A stretch of 41,246 bases of DNA, taken from assembly GCF_001552155.1 (NCBI RefSeq), contig NZ_BCQQ01000057.1:1-41246 (forward strand), given 5' to 3'. This DNA comes from Actinomadura formosensis NBRC 14204. Its GTDB lineage: Bacteria; Actinomycetota; Actinomycetes; Streptosporangiales; Streptosporangiaceae. The notes below the pieces were generated by a model that was not told the origin of the DNA, made no database searches, and saw nothing but the letters and a program-made list of their open reading frames with translations. Position numbers and translations under genes: made by a program. How positions within the stretch are numbered: position 1 is the stretch's first letter; every line of letters starts with the position of its first letter. This document shows, piece by piece, positions 1 to 8,415 of this stretch.

Positions 1-1
1 C

Positions 2-2287
2 GCGGCCCTCGCGGCGGCGCGGGCCGCCCGCGCCGGCGACCTGGACCGGCACCTGACCGCCCTGCTGGCCACGCCCGCCGCGCCGGACGGGGTCGCGCTC
101 GTCGCGGTGGGGAGCCATGCGCGGCGCGAGCTGACGCCCGGCGGCGACCTCGACCTCGTTCTCCTGCATCGCGGCCGGGACGACATCGCCGAGATCGCCG
201 ACCGGGTCTGGTATCCGCTCTGGGACTCCGGGACGCGGCTCGACCACTCCGTCCGCACCGTCCACGAGGCCCGGACCGTCGCCCGCGACGACTTGAAGGC
301 CGCCCTCGGGCTGCTCTCCGCGCGGCGGGTCGCGGGCGACCGCACGCTCGCGGACGAACTGCGCGCCGCCGTCCTCGCCGACTGGCGCGCCGCCGCCCCC
401 GCCCGGCTGCCCGACCTGTCGGCGATGTGCCGCGGACGCTGGGAGAGCCACGGCGAACTGGCGTTCCTCCTCGAACCCGACCTCAAGGAGGCGCACGGCG
501 GACTGCGGGACGTCCACGTGATGCACGCCGTCGCCGCGTCCTGGGTGGCGTCGGCCCCGGACGGCCGGGTCCGGGCCGCCCACGACCTGCTCCTCGACGT
601 GCGGCACGCGCTGCACGAGGTCACCGGACGGTCAGGTGACCGGCTCGTCCTGCAGGAACAGCAGGCCGTCGCCCGCGCACTCGGCCTGCCGGAGGCCGCC
701 GTCCTGCAACGCTCGATCGTGGAGGCGGCCCGCACGATCACCTACGCCGGCTCCCACCTGTGGCGCCGTGTCGAACGTTTCGCGAGATCCAGGAACGCCC
801 GGCCCGCGCCCCGGCGACGCGGCGTCGAGCGCCGTCCCCTCGGAAACGGCGCCGTGGAACACGAAGGCGAGGTCGTCCTCGCCCGCAACGCCGACCTCGC
901 CGACCCCGCGCTCGGCCTGCGCGTCGCCGCTGCCGCCGCCCAGGCCGGGCTGCCGCTCGCCCCCGCCACCGTCTCCCGGCTCGCCGGGCACGCCGCCCTG
1001 CCGCCGGTGCCGTGGCCCGCCGGCGCCCGGGACGCGCTCGTCTCCCTGCTCGGCGCAGGCCCCGCCGCCATCGCCGGCTGGGAGGCCCTCGACCAGGCGG
1101 GACTGATCGTCCGGCTGCTGCCCGGCTGGGAACGCGTCCGCAACCGGCCGCAGCGCAACCCCGTCCACCGCTTCACCGTGGACCGCCACCTCGTCGAGAC
1201 CGCCGCCGGCGCCGCCGCCCTCACCCGCGAGGTCGCCCGTCCCGACCTGCTCCTCATCGGCGCCCTCCTGCACGACATCGGGAAGGGCGGGCCGGGCGAC
1301 CACTCGACGACCGGTGCCCTCGTCGTCCGCGACCTCGGTGCCCGGCTCGGCTTCCCCGAGGACGACGTGCGCGTCCTCGAAGCCCTCGTCCGCCACCACC
1401 TCCTGCTCCCCGAGACCGCCACGCGCCGTGACATCGACGACCCGGTGACCGTCCAGAGCGTGGTCACGGCCGTGTCGGACGTGCCGGGCCGCGAACGTGA
1501 ACTCCTCGACCTCCTCGCCGCCCTCGCGATCGCCGACGGCACCGCCACCGGACCCGCGGCCTGGGGCACCTGGAAGGCCCGCCTCGTCGCCGAACTCGCC
1601 CGCCGCGCCGCCGCCGCCCTCTCCGGCGGGACGCCGCCGCCCGCGCCCGTCCTCGGACCCGCCCACCTGGCCCTGGTCCGCCACGACGGCGCCGCCGTCC
1701 GCGTCACCGGCTCCCACATCACGATCACCGCCCCCGACCGCCCCGGCCTCCTCTGGCGCGCCGCCGGTGTCCTGGCCCTGCACCGCCTGGCCGTGAGAAC
1801 CGCCCGCACGATCTCCTCCCCGCATCCACCCGCCCGGGACGGGTCCGCGTCTTCGGGGGAGACGGCGGTGCTGGACTTCACGGCGGTGCCCGAGTACGGG
1901 ACGCCGCCCGACCCCGCCGGTCTGGAGGCGGACCTGCGGCGCATGCTCGCGGGACGCCTCGACGTGGCCGCCCGCCTTGAGCGGCGGACACGGGCGGTGC
2001 GGGCACGTCCCGGTGTCCCGGTGCCGCCGCCGCGCGTCATGATCCTGGACGACGCCTCACGGACGGCGACCGTCATCGAGGTGCGCGCCCACGACCGTCC
2101 CGGCCTGCTGTGGCGGGTCGGGCGGGCACTCGGCGCGTGCGGCCTCCAGATCCGCGCCGCCCAGGTCGACACCCTGGGAGCCGAGGCCGTGGACGTCTTC
2201 TACGTGGTGGACGACGAGCATCGCCCCCTCGATGACCTCAACACGCTCAACACCGTCCGAGCCCGAATCCTCGCCGCTCTCCACTAG
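2..2287 (+). CDS. glnD: [Protein-PII] uridylyltransferase / uridylyl-removing enzyme GlnD (5' partial)
   Basis: Nitrogen-status sensor that adds and removes nucleotidyl groups on PII (in actinomycetes PII GlnK is adenylylated). The frame is open from base 2, so the N-terminus lies off the left edge. Visible in order: the nucleotidyltransferase motif around bases 98-160 (GSHARREL, then DLDL), a helical middle, an HD hydrolase domain near bases 1250-1420 (LLHDIGKG, with a later RHH), and two C-terminal ACT domains (bases ~1720-1900 and ~2060-2250), each with a DRPGLLWR signature. The ACT domains are where glutamine is expected to bind. The architecture is complete at the C-terminus and no frameshift is seen. 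The gene stops at 2287, followed by a 399-bp gap before ffh, so it probably ends an upstream amtB-glnK-glnD type operon; that part is inference. Confidence 0.93.
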   Translation, partial: AALAAARAARAGDLDRHLTALLATPAAPDGVALVAVGSHARRELTPGGDLDLVLLHRGRDDIAEIADRVWYPLWDSGTRLDHSVRTVHEARTVARDDLKAALGLLSARRVAGDRTLADELRAAVLADWRAAAPARLPDLSAMCRGRWESHGELAFLLEPDLKEAHGGLRDVHVMHAVAASWVASAPDGRVRAAHDLLLDVRHALHEVTGRSGDRLVLQEQQAVARALGLPEAAVLQRSIVEAARTITYAGSHLWRRVERFARSRNARPAPRRRGVERRPLGNGAVEHEGEVVLARNADLADPALGLRVAAAAAQAGLPLAPATVSRLAGHAALPPVPWPAGARDALVSLLGAGPAAIAGWEALDQAGLIVRLLPGWERVRNRPQRNPVHRFTVDRHLVETAAGAAALTREVARPDLLLIGALLHDIGKGGPGDHSTTGALVVRDLGARLGFPEDDVRVLEALVRHHLLLPETATRRDIDDPVTVQSVVTAVSDVPGRERELLDLLAALAIADGTATGPAAWGTWKARLVAELARRAAAALSGGTPPPAPVLGPAHLALVRHDGAAVRVTGSHITITAPDRPGLLWRAAGVLALHRLAVRTARTISSPHPPARDGSASSGETAVLDFTAVPEYGTPPDPAGLEADLRRMLAGRLDVAARLERRTRAVRARPGVPVPPPRVMILDDASRTATVIEVRAHDRPGLLWRVGRALGACGLQIRAAQVDTLGAEAVDVFYVVDDEHRPLDDLNTLNTVRARILAALH

Positions 2288-2426
2288 CGCCCAGGGAAGC
2301 GGACAAGACCACAGAAACCCGCCATTACACTCGCATGAGCCATCCCTCAGCCACGCGACAACCGAAAGGCACGCTGTCTTAAGCTCGGCCCGCAACAACC
2401 CGCCGCGTTGCGATCGCGTGCGAAGC

Positions 2427-2451
2427 CAGGTTCGAGCGAAGCGAGAACCTG
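2427..2451. repeat. Inverted repeat, 7-bp stem (CAGGTTC/GAACCTG)
   Basis: CAGGTTC (2427-2433) and GAACCTG (2445-2451) are exact reverse complements with an 11-nt loop. An outer GCGAT/ATCGC pairing (2410-2414 with 2452-2456) could extend it. It lies just upstream of the tandem hairpin pair and may belong to the same structured array or act as the glnD terminator. Confidence 0.5.
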
Positions 2452-2488
2452 ATCGCGCAGCGAGCCCCTGGGCGAGCCGGAGCGATGC

Positions 2489-2557
2489 CAGCGATCGCCG
2501 CGTGGCCCGTTGAAGGAGGGCCGTCAAGGCCCGACGCCGAGGGCAACGCAATGAACA
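2489..2557. repeat. Tandem structured repeat, copy 1
   Basis: A 69-bp unit starting CAGCGATCGCCG and ending GCAATGAACA. It has an outer stem GCGTGGCCC/GGGCAACGC (one mismatch), a conserved GTTGAAGGA segment and an inner stem GGGCC/GGCCC. The neighbouring copy keeps both stems with different bases, which argues for a structure under selection. Confidence 0.65.
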
Positions 2558-2627
2558 CAGCGATCGCCGCTTTGCTCGTTGAAGGAAGGCGCGCCAGCGC
2601 CTGACGCCGAGAGCAAAGCAATGAGTA
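2558..2627. repeat. Tandem structured repeat, copy 2
   Basis: A 70-bp unit directly abutting copy 1, with a 1-base length difference. Its outer stem is GCTTTGCTC/GAGCAAAGC (perfect) and its inner stem GGCGC/GCGCC. The segments CAGCGATCGCCG, GTTGAAGGA, GACGCCGAG-like and GCAATGA match copy 1, while stem bases differ in a compensating way. Confidence 0.65.
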
Positions 2628-2686
2628 CGACTGACCCGATACGCTGATAGACGATCCCAGAAGCTTTCCAAGGACGGTCCAGACAC

Positions 2687-4279
2687 GTGTTCGAGACGCT
2701 CTCCGACCGGTTGACGACGGTCTTCTCGTCGCTGCGCAGCAAGGGTCGGCTCTCCGAGGCCGACATCAACGCGACGGCCCGCGAGATCCGGATCGCGCTG
2801 CTTGAGGCCGACGTCGCGCTGCCCGTCGTCAAGGACTTCATCGCGCGGGTCAAGGAGCGGGCGCGGGGCGCGGAGGTCTCGCAGGCGCTGAACCCGGCGC
2901 AGCAGGTCGTCAAGATCGTCAACGAGGAGCTCATCACCATCCTCGGCGGTGAGACCCGGCGGATCCAGCTGGCCAAGACGCCGCCGACCGTGATCATGCT
3001 CGCGGGTCTGCAGGGCGCCGGTAAGACGACGCTCGCCGGCAAGCTCGCCCGGTGGCTGAGGCAGGAGGGGCACACGCCGATGCTCGTGGCCGCCGACCTG
3101 CAGCGGCCCAACGCCGTCCAGCAGCTCCAGGTCGTCGGTGAGCGGGCCGGGGTGCCGGTGTTCGCGCCCGAGCCGGGCAGCGGTGTCGGCGACCCGGTGG
3201 ACGTGGCGCGCCGCTCGATCGACCAGGCCCGGCACGCCCAGCACGACGTCGTCGTCATCGACACCGCGGGCCGGCTCGGCATCGACACCGAGATGATGCA
3301 GCAGGCCATCGACATCCGTGACGCCGTCCAGCCGGACGAGGTGCTGTTCGTCGTCGACGCCATGGTCGGCCAGGACGCGGTCAACACCGCCCAGGCGTTC
3401 ATGGACGGGGTCGGTTTCGACGGCGTCGTCCTCACCAAGCTCGACGGTGACGCACGCGGTGGTGCGGCGCTGTCCGTTCGGCATATCACCGGACGTCCCA
3501 TCATGTTCGCCTCGACCGGGGAGAAGCTGGAGGACTTCAGCGTCTTCCACCCGGACCGCATGGCGGGCCGCATCCTCGACATGGGTGACATCCTCACCCT
3601 GATCGAGCAGGCCGAGCAGGCGTTCGACGCCGAGCAGGCCGAGAAGATGTCCACCAAGTTCGCGTCGGGCGAGGACTTCACGCTTGAGGACTTCCTTGAG
3701 CAGATGATGATGATCCGCAAGCTCGGCCCGATCGGCAACCTGCTCGGGATGATGCCGGGCATGGGGCAGGTCCGCGACCAGATCAGCCAGATCGACGACC
3801 GGGACCTGGACCGCATCGCCGCGATCATCCGCTCGATGACCCCGCAGGAACGCTCCCAACCCAAGATCATCAACGGTTCCCGGCGGGCCCGCATCGCGAA
3901 GGGCTCCGGTGTCGGCGTCGGCGAGGTCAACAGCCTCGTCACCCGGTTCTTCGAAGCGCAGAAGATGATGCGGCAGATGGCCGGCGGCATGGGCCTGCCC
4001 GGGATGCCGGGCGGGCGCAGGAAGGCGGCGAAGGCGGCCGCCAAGAAGAACAAGAAGGGCAAGCAGCGCAGCGGTGACCCGCGCAAGCGCGCCGCCGCGG
4101 CCAAGGGACACCCGGAGCAGCCCGCGGTGGACGGCACGCCGCAGGGGCTCCCGCCCGGTCTCGGCGGCCCCGGCGCGGCCGGCGGCCGGCCCGGGTTGCC
4201 GCCCGGTCTCGGCGGGCAGCTCCCGCCCGGCTTCCAGATGCCCGACCTGAACAAGCTCCAGGGCCGCAAGAAGAAGTGA
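2687..4279 (+). CDS. ffh: Signal recognition particle protein Ffh (SRP54)
   Basis: GTPase subunit of the SRP. It binds 4.5S RNA and nascent signal peptides and delivers ribosomes to FtsY and SecYEG. 530 aa, with an N domain (residues 1-90), then a G domain carrying GLQGAGKTT (107-115), DTAGR and TKLDGDARGG, then a methionine-rich M domain with MMMIRKLGPIGNLLGMMPGM. The C-terminal ~90 residues are a lysine-rich stretch followed by PPGLGG-type repeats; such tails occur in actinomycete Ffh but this one is long. The GTG start follows an AAGGAC stretch. A strong hairpin (4291-4334) closes the unit before rpsP. Confidence 0.97.
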   Translation: MFETLSDRLTTVFSSLRSKGRLSEADINATAREIRIALLEADVALPVVKDFIARVKERARGAEVSQALNPAQQVVKIVNEELITILGGETRRIQLAKTPPTVIMLAGLQGAGKTTLAGKLARWLRQEGHTPMLVAADLQRPNAVQQLQVVGERAGVPVFAPEPGSGVGDPVDVARRSIDQARHAQHDVVVIDTAGRLGIDTEMMQQAIDIRDAVQPDEVLFVVDAMVGQDAVNTAQAFMDGVGFDGVVLTKLDGDARGGAALSVRHITGRPIMFASTGEKLEDFSVFHPDRMAGRILDMGDILTLIEQAEQAFDAEQAEKMSTKFASGEDFTLEDFLEQMMMIRKLGPIGNLLGMMPGMGQVRDQISQIDDRDLDRIAAIIRSMTPQERSQPKIINGSRRARIAKGSGVGVGEVNSLVTRFFEAQKMMRQMAGGMGLPGMPGGRRKAAKAAAKKNKKGKQRSGDPRKRAAAAKGHPEQPAVDGTPQGLPPGLGGPGAAGGRPGLPPGLGGQLPPGFQMPDLNKLQGRKKK

Positions 4280-4290
4280 GCGCGGGGCGT

Positions 4291-4334
4291 CCGGCCCCGG
4301 TGGGAGGCGCTCGGGCGCCCGGCACCGGGGCCGG
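4291..4334 (+). terminator. Probable terminator of ffh (12-bp stem with nested hairpin)
   Basis: CCGGCCCCGGTG (4291-4302) and CACCGGGGCCGG (4323-4334) are perfect reverse complements. Inside the loop is a second hairpin, GGCGC/GCGCC (4306-4310 with 4315-4319). No T-run follows, as is common for GC-rich actinomycete terminators. Confidence 0.7.
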
Positions 4335-4353
4335 GCGACACCCCGTGGCGCGA

Positions 4354-4389
4354 TTGCGCTTTCGCGCCGAACGTCTGGCAGAATGACAG
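4354..4389 (+). promoter_or_regulatory. Putative rpsP promoter
   Basis: TTGCGC (4354-4359) and CAGAAT (4379-4384) are separated by 19 bp, inside the sequence TCTGGCAGAATGACAG. The TNTGGCAGAMT core also appears in the rplS promoter at 6679-6689. The hexamer assignment is tentative. A ~130-nt leader would precede the rpsP start. Confidence 0.4.
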
Positions 4390-4522
4390 GCTGGAAACCC
4401 GGAATCGCGAGGCGCCCTCTCTCGTCCTGCGCGACCGGAGTCCATCGGGCGGCCGTGAGCCGGTGTTCCCCACCTGGTGCGGGCTCGTCCAACCAGTGAT
4501 GAAATCGGAGTACACCACACCC

Positions 4523-4972
4523 GTGGCAGTCAAGATCAAGCTCAAGCGTCTGGGGAAGATCCGGAACCCGCAGTACCGGATCGTCGTTGCCGATGCCCGC
4601 ACCAAGCGGGACGGGCGCGCCATCGAGGAGATCGGGCTCTACCAGCCCAAGCAGGAGCCGTCGCTCATCCAGATCGACTCCGAGCGGGCGCAGTACTGGC
4701 TCGGCGTCGGCGCGCAGCCGACCGAGCCCGTCCTGAACCTGCTGAAGATCACCGGTGACTGGCAGAAGTTCAAGGGCGAGCCGGGCGCCGAGGGCACCCT
4801 CAAGGTCGCCGAGCCCAAGGCCGACAAGAAGGCCGCCTTCGAGGCCGCCGTCAAGGAGGCCCTGGGCGACGTCGAGGCCGCCGGCCCCGCGACCCGCGGC
4901 AAGAAGAAGGCCGAGCCGAAGAAGTCCGAGGCGAAGGCCACCGAGACCGACGAAGCCAAGAGCGAGGGCTGA
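4523..4972 (+). CDS. rpsP: 30S ribosomal protein S16
   Basis: Small-subunit assembly protein. The GTG start at 4523 gives [20 protein letters not shown], the canonical S16 N-terminus; a GGAG stretch lies at 4507-4510. 149 aa, longer than the ~80-90 aa core because residues ~90-149 form an Ala/Lys/Glu-rich tail, as in other actinomycetes. First gene of a rpsP-khpA-rimM-trmD unit: the stop is 2 bp before the khpA start. Confidence 0.96.
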   Translation: MAVKIKLKRLGKIRNPQYRIVVADARTKRDGRAIEEIGLYQPKQEPSLIQIDSERAQYWLGVGAQPTEPVLNLLKITGDWQKFKGEPGAEGTLKVAEPKADKKAAFEAAVKEALGDVEAAGPATRGKKKAEPKKSEAKATETDEAKSEG

Positions 4973-4974
4973 CC

Positions 4975-5217
4975 GTGCTCGAAGAAGCGCTCGAGCACCT
5001 GGTCCGCGGGATCGTGGAGAACCCGGACGACGTCCGGGTCCGCGCCCGTCGGATCCGGGGCGGCCGGGTCCTCGAGGTGCGCGTGCACCCCGAGGACCTC
5101 GGGAAGGTCATCGGCCGCGGCGGTCGCACCGCCAAGGCACTCCGCACGGTGATCAGCGCCCTGTCCGGGGGCCGCTACGTGCGCGTTGACCTTCTCGACG
5201 TCAACGAGGTCCGCTGA
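4975..5217 (+). CDS. khpA: KH-domain RNA-binding protein KhpA (YlqC family)
   Basis: 80-aa single KH domain with the RNA-binding loop [12 protein letters not shown] (GxxG type) at about residues 43-54, then a terminal beta strand YVRVDLLDV. KhpA proteins bind RNA, often with KhpB, and influence cell elongation and division in Gram-positives. GTG start 2 bp after rpsP. The rpsP-khpA-rimM order is the usual one in Actinobacteria and Firmicutes and supports the call. Translation is probably coupled to rpsP. Confidence 0.93.
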   Translation: MLEEALEHLVRGIVENPDDVRVRARRIRGGRVLEVRVHPEDLGKVIGRGGRTAKALRTVISALSGGRYVRVDLLDVNEVR

Positions 5218-5228
5218 GTGGCGTCCCG

Positions 5229-5741
5229 ATGAGCGAACCGCTCGTGGTGGGACGGATCGGACGGCCGCACGGGGTCCGGGGCGAGGTCACCATCGACGTC
5301 CGCACGGACGATCCGGACCGCCGGTTCGCCGCCGGCACGCGGATCGCCACCGATCCCGCCGCCGCCGGCCCGCTCACCATCGAGCGGATACGCCACCATT
5401 CGGGACGCCTGCTCCTGCGCTTCGCCGGGATCGGCGACCGCGACGCCGCCGACGCTCTGCGCGGCACGTGGCTCGTCGTCGACCCGGGCGACATCCCTCC
5501 GTCCACCGATCCGGACGACTTCCACGACCAGGAACTGATCGGCCTCGCCGTCGTCACCGCGGACGGCGCCGATGTCGGCGAGGTCGCCGACATCCTGCAC
5601 CACGGTCAGGACCTTCTGGTCGTGCGCGCTCCCGGCGGGGAGAAGCTCGTCCCGTTCGTGGCCGCGCTCGTCCCCGAGGTGGACGTTCCCGGGGGGCGGC
5701 TCGTCATCGACCCGCCCCCCGGCCTGCTCGACGAATCATGA
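5229..5741 (+). CDS. rimM: Ribosome maturation factor RimM
   Basis: 16S rRNA processing factor that binds S19 in the 30S head during late assembly. 170 aa: an N-terminal RimM barrel with [14 protein letters not shown], then a C-terminal PRC-barrel from about residue 95 ([17 protein letters not shown]). ATG at 5229, 11 bp after the khpA stop. Its TGA overlaps the trmD ATG (ATGA at 5738-5741), indicating coupled translation. Confidence 0.95.
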   Translation: MSEPLVVGRIGRPHGVRGEVTIDVRTDDPDRRFAAGTRIATDPAAAGPLTIERIRHHSGRLLLRFAGIGDRDAADALRGTWLVVDPGDIPPSTDPDDFHDQELIGLAVVTADGADVGEVADILHHGQDLLVVRAPGGEKLVPFVAALVPEVDVPGGRLVIDPPPGLLDES

Positions 5742-6691
5742 AAATCGACATCGTCACGATCTTCCCCGAGTACTTCGCCCCCCTGGACCTCTCCCTTCTG
5801 GGCAAGGCCCGGCGTGCCGGACTGCTGGACGTCCGCGTCCACGATCTGCGCGACTGGACCCACGACCGGCACCGCACCGTCGACGACACCCCGTACGGCG
5901 GCGGTCCGGGCATGGTCATGAAGCCCGACCCATGGGGGGAGGCCCTCGACACCCTGGTGCCGCCGGGGGGTTCCGGCTCCTCACCGGCCGGTTCGCCGAT
6001 CGCGGAAGCGCCCCTCGCCGCGGCGTCTCCCACCCTGGGAACACCGCGGAACGGGCACCCGCCGGGTTCGGCGTCGCGCGGCGTCGCGCCGGCGAGCGGG
6101 GACGCGGGGGCGGAGGCAGCGCACCCCGGGGGCTCCGGGGCGGTGCCGCGGTTGCTCGTTCCCACGCCGAGCGGCCGGCCTTTCACGCAGGCCGACGCGG
6201 TGCGGTACGCCGCCGAGCCCTGGCTGGTGTTCGCCTGCGGACGCTACGAGGGCATCGACTCCCGCGTCGCCGAGGAGGCCCGCACCCGCATGCCCGTGGA
6301 CGAGGTCAGCCTCGGCGATTTCGTCCTGGCCGGCGGGGAGGTCGCCGTCCTGGTGATGGTGGAGGCGATCGGGCGCCTCCTGCCCGGCGTCCTCGGCAAC
6401 GCCGACTCGGTCGCGGACGACTCCTTCGCCCCCGGCGCCATGGAGTCACTCGTGGAGGGCCCCGTCTACACCAAGCCTCCCGTCTGGCGTGGTCGGCCGG
6501 TTCCGGACGTCCTCCTGTCGGGACACCACGGCGCGATCGCCCGCTGGCGGCGCGACGAGGCACTGCGCCGGACGGCCCGGCACCGTCCCGAACTTCTCGC
6601 CCGCCTCGCGCCGGAGAGCCTCGACAAGCGGGACCGTGCGGTCCTGCGCGAGGCCGGTTTTCCGGTTGACGGCGAAGATATGGCAGACTAG
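5738..6691 (+). CDS. trmD: tRNA (guanine-N1)-methyltransferase TrmD with internal insertion
   Basis: SPOUT-family enzyme making m1G37 in tRNA with S-adenosylmethionine. The ATG at 5738 overlaps the rimM stop and gives [13 protein letters not shown], the family N-terminus; the frame is open further upstream but only as a shadow of rimM. Motifs: [15 protein letters not shown] (51-65), VPTPSGRPF (141-149), [10 protein letters not shown] (168-177), and [13 protein letters not shown] in the knot. 317 aa against a usual ~240-275. The excess is a Gly/Pro/Ala/Ser-rich block at residues ~74-136 between the first subdomain and the knot. The reading frame is intact, so the enzyme is probably active with a disordered loop. 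The rplS promoter overlaps its 3' end. Confidence 0.95.
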   Translation: MKIDIVTIFPEYFAPLDLSLLGKARRAGLLDVRVHDLRDWTHDRHRTVDDTPYGGGPGMVMKPDPWGEALDTLVPPGGSGSSPAGSPIAEAPLAAASPTLGTPRNGHPPGSASRGVAPASGDAGAEAAHPGGSGAVPRLLVPTPSGRPFTQADAVRYAAEPWLVFACGRYEGIDSRVAEEARTRMPVDEVSLGDFVLAGGEVAVLVMVEAIGRLLPGVLGNADSVADDSFAPGAMESLVEGPVYTKPPVWRGRPVPDVLLSGHHGAIARWRRDEALRRTARHRPELLARLAPESLDKRDRAVLREAGFPVDGEDMAD

Positions 6692-6694
6692 AGC
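6666..6694 (+). promoter_or_regulatory. rplS promoter
   Basis: TTGACG (6666-6671), a 17-bp spacer, and TAGAGC (6689-6694). The -10 overlaps the trmD stop codon. The spacer holds TATGGCAGACT, matching the motif in front of rpsP. Confidence 0.6.
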
Positions 6695-6696
6695 GT

Positions 6697-6717
6697 CCGT
6701 GCGTCCAGAACGCACGG
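6697..6717 (+). promoter_or_regulatory. 5' leader hairpin of rplS mRNA
   Basis: CCGTGCGT (6697-6704) and ACGCACGG (6710-6717) pair perfectly around a 5-nt loop, right at the predicted transcription start. It could stabilise the 5' end or serve as a regulatory leader for L19; its role is not known. Confidence 0.5.
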
Positions 6718-6809
6718 CACCCACAGACCACTTCCCGCGGCGCGACGCCCCCACGCATGTCCCATCGGGGCCTCTCGGCGCCCGCGTTCGACCACAAGGA
6801 ACCGCTGCG

Positions 6810-7160
6810 ATGCACACCCTGATCCAGGAGATCGAGAAGGCCGCGATGCGCCCCGACGTCCCGGACTTCCGTCCGGGCGACACGCTCAAGGTGCACGTGC
6901 GCGTCACTGAAGGCAACCGTAGCCGTATCCAGATCTTCCAGGGCGTGGTGATCCGGCGGCAGGGCGGCGGCTCCCGCGAGACGTTCACCGTCCGCAAGGT
7001 CAGCTACAGCGTCGGCGTCGAGCGGACGTTCCCGGTCAACAGCCCGTCGATCGACAAGATCGAGGTCGTCACCCGCGGTGACGTCCGCCGCGCCAAGCTC
7101 TACTACCTGCGCAACCTCCGCGGCAAGGCCGCGCGCATCAAGGAGAAGCGCGAGCACTGA
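6810..7160 (+). CDS. rplS: 50S ribosomal protein L19
   Basis: Large-subunit protein at the 30S-50S interface. 116 aa, full length, starting [14 protein letters not shown] and containing the conserved [13 protein letters not shown] and [18 protein letters not shown] segments. ATG at 6810 with AAGGA 9 bp upstream. It has its own promoter and a 118-bp leader. A hairpin terminator follows at 7175-7208. Confidence 0.97.
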   Translation: MHTLIQEIEKAAMRPDVPDFRPGDTLKVHVRVTEGNRSRIQIFQGVVIRRQGGGSRETFTVRKVSYSVGVERTFPVNSPSIDKIEVVTRGDVRRAKLYYLRNLRGKAARIKEKREH

Positions 7161-7174
7161 GCCGATGGACCACG

Positions 7175-7208
7175 ACGCCCCGGGAACCCAAGGCGGTGAC
7201 CGGGGCGT
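7175..7208 (+). terminator. rplS terminator
   Basis: ACGCCCCGG (7175-7183) pairs perfectly with CCGGGGCGT (7200-7208), loop 16 nt, starting 15 bp after the rplS stop. Confidence 0.65.
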
Positions 7209-7301
7209 TGCCCGTTTCGGAGGGGCACGGCCGGCTCGAACCCCGGCGACACGCCCGCGTGCGGCGTTCCGTCGACCTTGCGCCGCTAGGCTTTCGCTCT
7301 G

Positions 7302-8213
7302 ATGACTGACGAGGACGATCGGAGAGACGTGCGATCCGAGGCCGAGGGCGCGGTGCCCGAAGAGAAGGAGCCCGTGAACCCCGCCGAGGAGACGGCTCAC
7401 GACTCCGAAGACGACGGCAAGGACAAGAAGAAGCAGGGCTCGTTCTGGAAGGAACTCCCTGTCCTCATCGTCGTCGCCGTCGTCCTGGCCCTCGTCATCA
7501 AGGCATTCGCGGTCCAGGCGTTCTACATCCCGTCCGGCTCCATGGAGAACACCCTCCAGGTCGGCGACCGCGTCCTCGTCAACAAGATCGTCTACCACAC
7601 GCGGGACATCGCCCGCGGTGACGTCATCGTCTTCAACGGCCTGGACTCCTGGGACCCCGAGGTCCAGGTCGACGAGCCCAGCAACCCGGTCTCCAAGGCG
7701 CTGCGCGCCGTCGGTACCGCCTTCGGCGTCGCGCCCAACGAGAAGGACTACATCAAGCGCGTCATCGGAATCCCCGGCGACCACGTCAAATGCTGCGACG
7801 CCCAGGGCAGCGTCACCGTGAACGGCGTCCCGCTGGACGAGAAGTCCTACCTCTTCACCGACCCGATCACGCACGAGCAGAACAAGCCGTCGAACGACCC
7901 CTTCGACGTCACGGTCAAGCCGGGCCAGCTCTGGGTCATGGGCGACCATCGCGAACTCTCCTACGACTCCCGCTCCCACCGCGGAGACCCCGGCGGCGGC
8001 ACCATCCCGACCGACCGCGTCATCGGCCGCGCCTTCGTCATCGTCTGGCCCCTCGACCGCCTGGGCACCCTCCCGATCCCCGGCACCTTCAAACAACGCG
8101 GCCTGGAGAAACCGGCCGCCGCCGCCATCCCCGCCACCCCCTACGTTCTGGGCATCCTCTGCACCCTTCCGTTCGCCTACCTCCGCCGTCGGCACTACCG
8201 GAGAACCACCTGA
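7302..8213 (+). CDS. lepB: Signal peptidase I
   Basis: Membrane-bound serine protease that removes signal peptides from Sec and Tat substrates. 303 aa. An acidic/lysine-rich cytoplasmic N-terminus (1-50) is followed by a transmembrane helix (~53-71), then the catalytic region: IPSGSM with nucleophile Ser80 and YIKRVIGIPGD with general base Lys152. A later box reads GDHRELSYDSR, where His stands for the usual Asn of GDNR. A second hydrophobic segment (~275-292) near the C-terminus ends in Arg-rich sequence, giving the two-membrane-segment form common in actinomycetes. TAGGCT at 7287-7292 may be its -10. Only one signal peptidase gene is visible here, whereas streptomycetes carry a cluster of four. 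Confidence 0.95.
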   Translation: MTDEDDRRDVRSEAEGAVPEEKEPVNPAEETAHDSEDDGKDKKKQGSFWKELPVLIVVAVVLALVIKAFAVQAFYIPSGSMENTLQVGDRVLVNKIVYHTRDIARGDVIVFNGLDSWDPEVQVDEPSNPVSKALRAVGTAFGVAPNEKDYIKRVIGIPGDHVKCCDAQGSVTVNGVPLDEKSYLFTDPITHEQNKPSNDPFDVTVKPGQLWVMGDHRELSYDSRSHRGDPGGGTIPTDRVIGRAFVIVWPLDRLGTLPIPGTFKQRGLEKPAAAAIPATPYVLGILCTLPFAYLRRRHYRRTT

Positions 8214-8266
8214 ACCCCGCCCCGCCGCACCGCCCGGCCGGCGAAGGATCGCACGGGACTTAAGCC

Positions 8267-8290
8267 GGCCCCACCATGGGGCGGTGGGCC
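8267..8290 (+). terminator. Probable lepB terminator
   Basis: GGCCCCACC (8267-8275) pairs with GGTGGGCC (8283-8290) with a single bulge. A short T-run (GTTT) follows at ~8297. It lies 54 bp after lepB. Confidence 0.5.
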
Positions 8291-8300
8291 GCGAATGTTT

Positions 8301-8316
8301 CTCCAGGGCCCTGGAG
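8301..8316. repeat. Perfect 16-bp palindrome upstream of rnhB
   Basis: CTCCAGGGCCCTGGAG is its own reverse complement. It sits 100 bp upstream of the rnhB start and could be an operator for a dimeric regulator or an extension of the terminator zone; no function can be assigned. Confidence 0.5.
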
Positions 8317-8415
8317 TGCGCCACTGCATGTGGTCGTGGTCGTGGTGGAGCGAGCCGGGGGCGATCGCGGGCATTCGGGGAGCGGTGCGGAGGTAGGGGA
8401 CGTACGCTGCGGTGC

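Larger units (their letters stand above)
2288..2686. other. Intergenic region glnD-ffh with structured repeats
   Basis: A 399-bp stretch with no convincing gene and visibly lower GC than its neighbours. It contains a hairpin at 2427-2451 and two tandem, near-identical 69/70-bp hairpin units at 2489-2627. Short open frames on both strands cross it, but they are arginine/serine-rich, run through the hairpins and lack ribosome sites. The ffh start at 2687 lies about 60 bp after the second unit. I see no clear promoter hexamers. Confidence 0.6.

Noticed and set aside
2288..2686. A small protein-coding gene in the glnD-ffh gap
   Set aside because: Open frames there run through the hairpin repeats and lack ribosome sites; structured non-coding sequence fits better.
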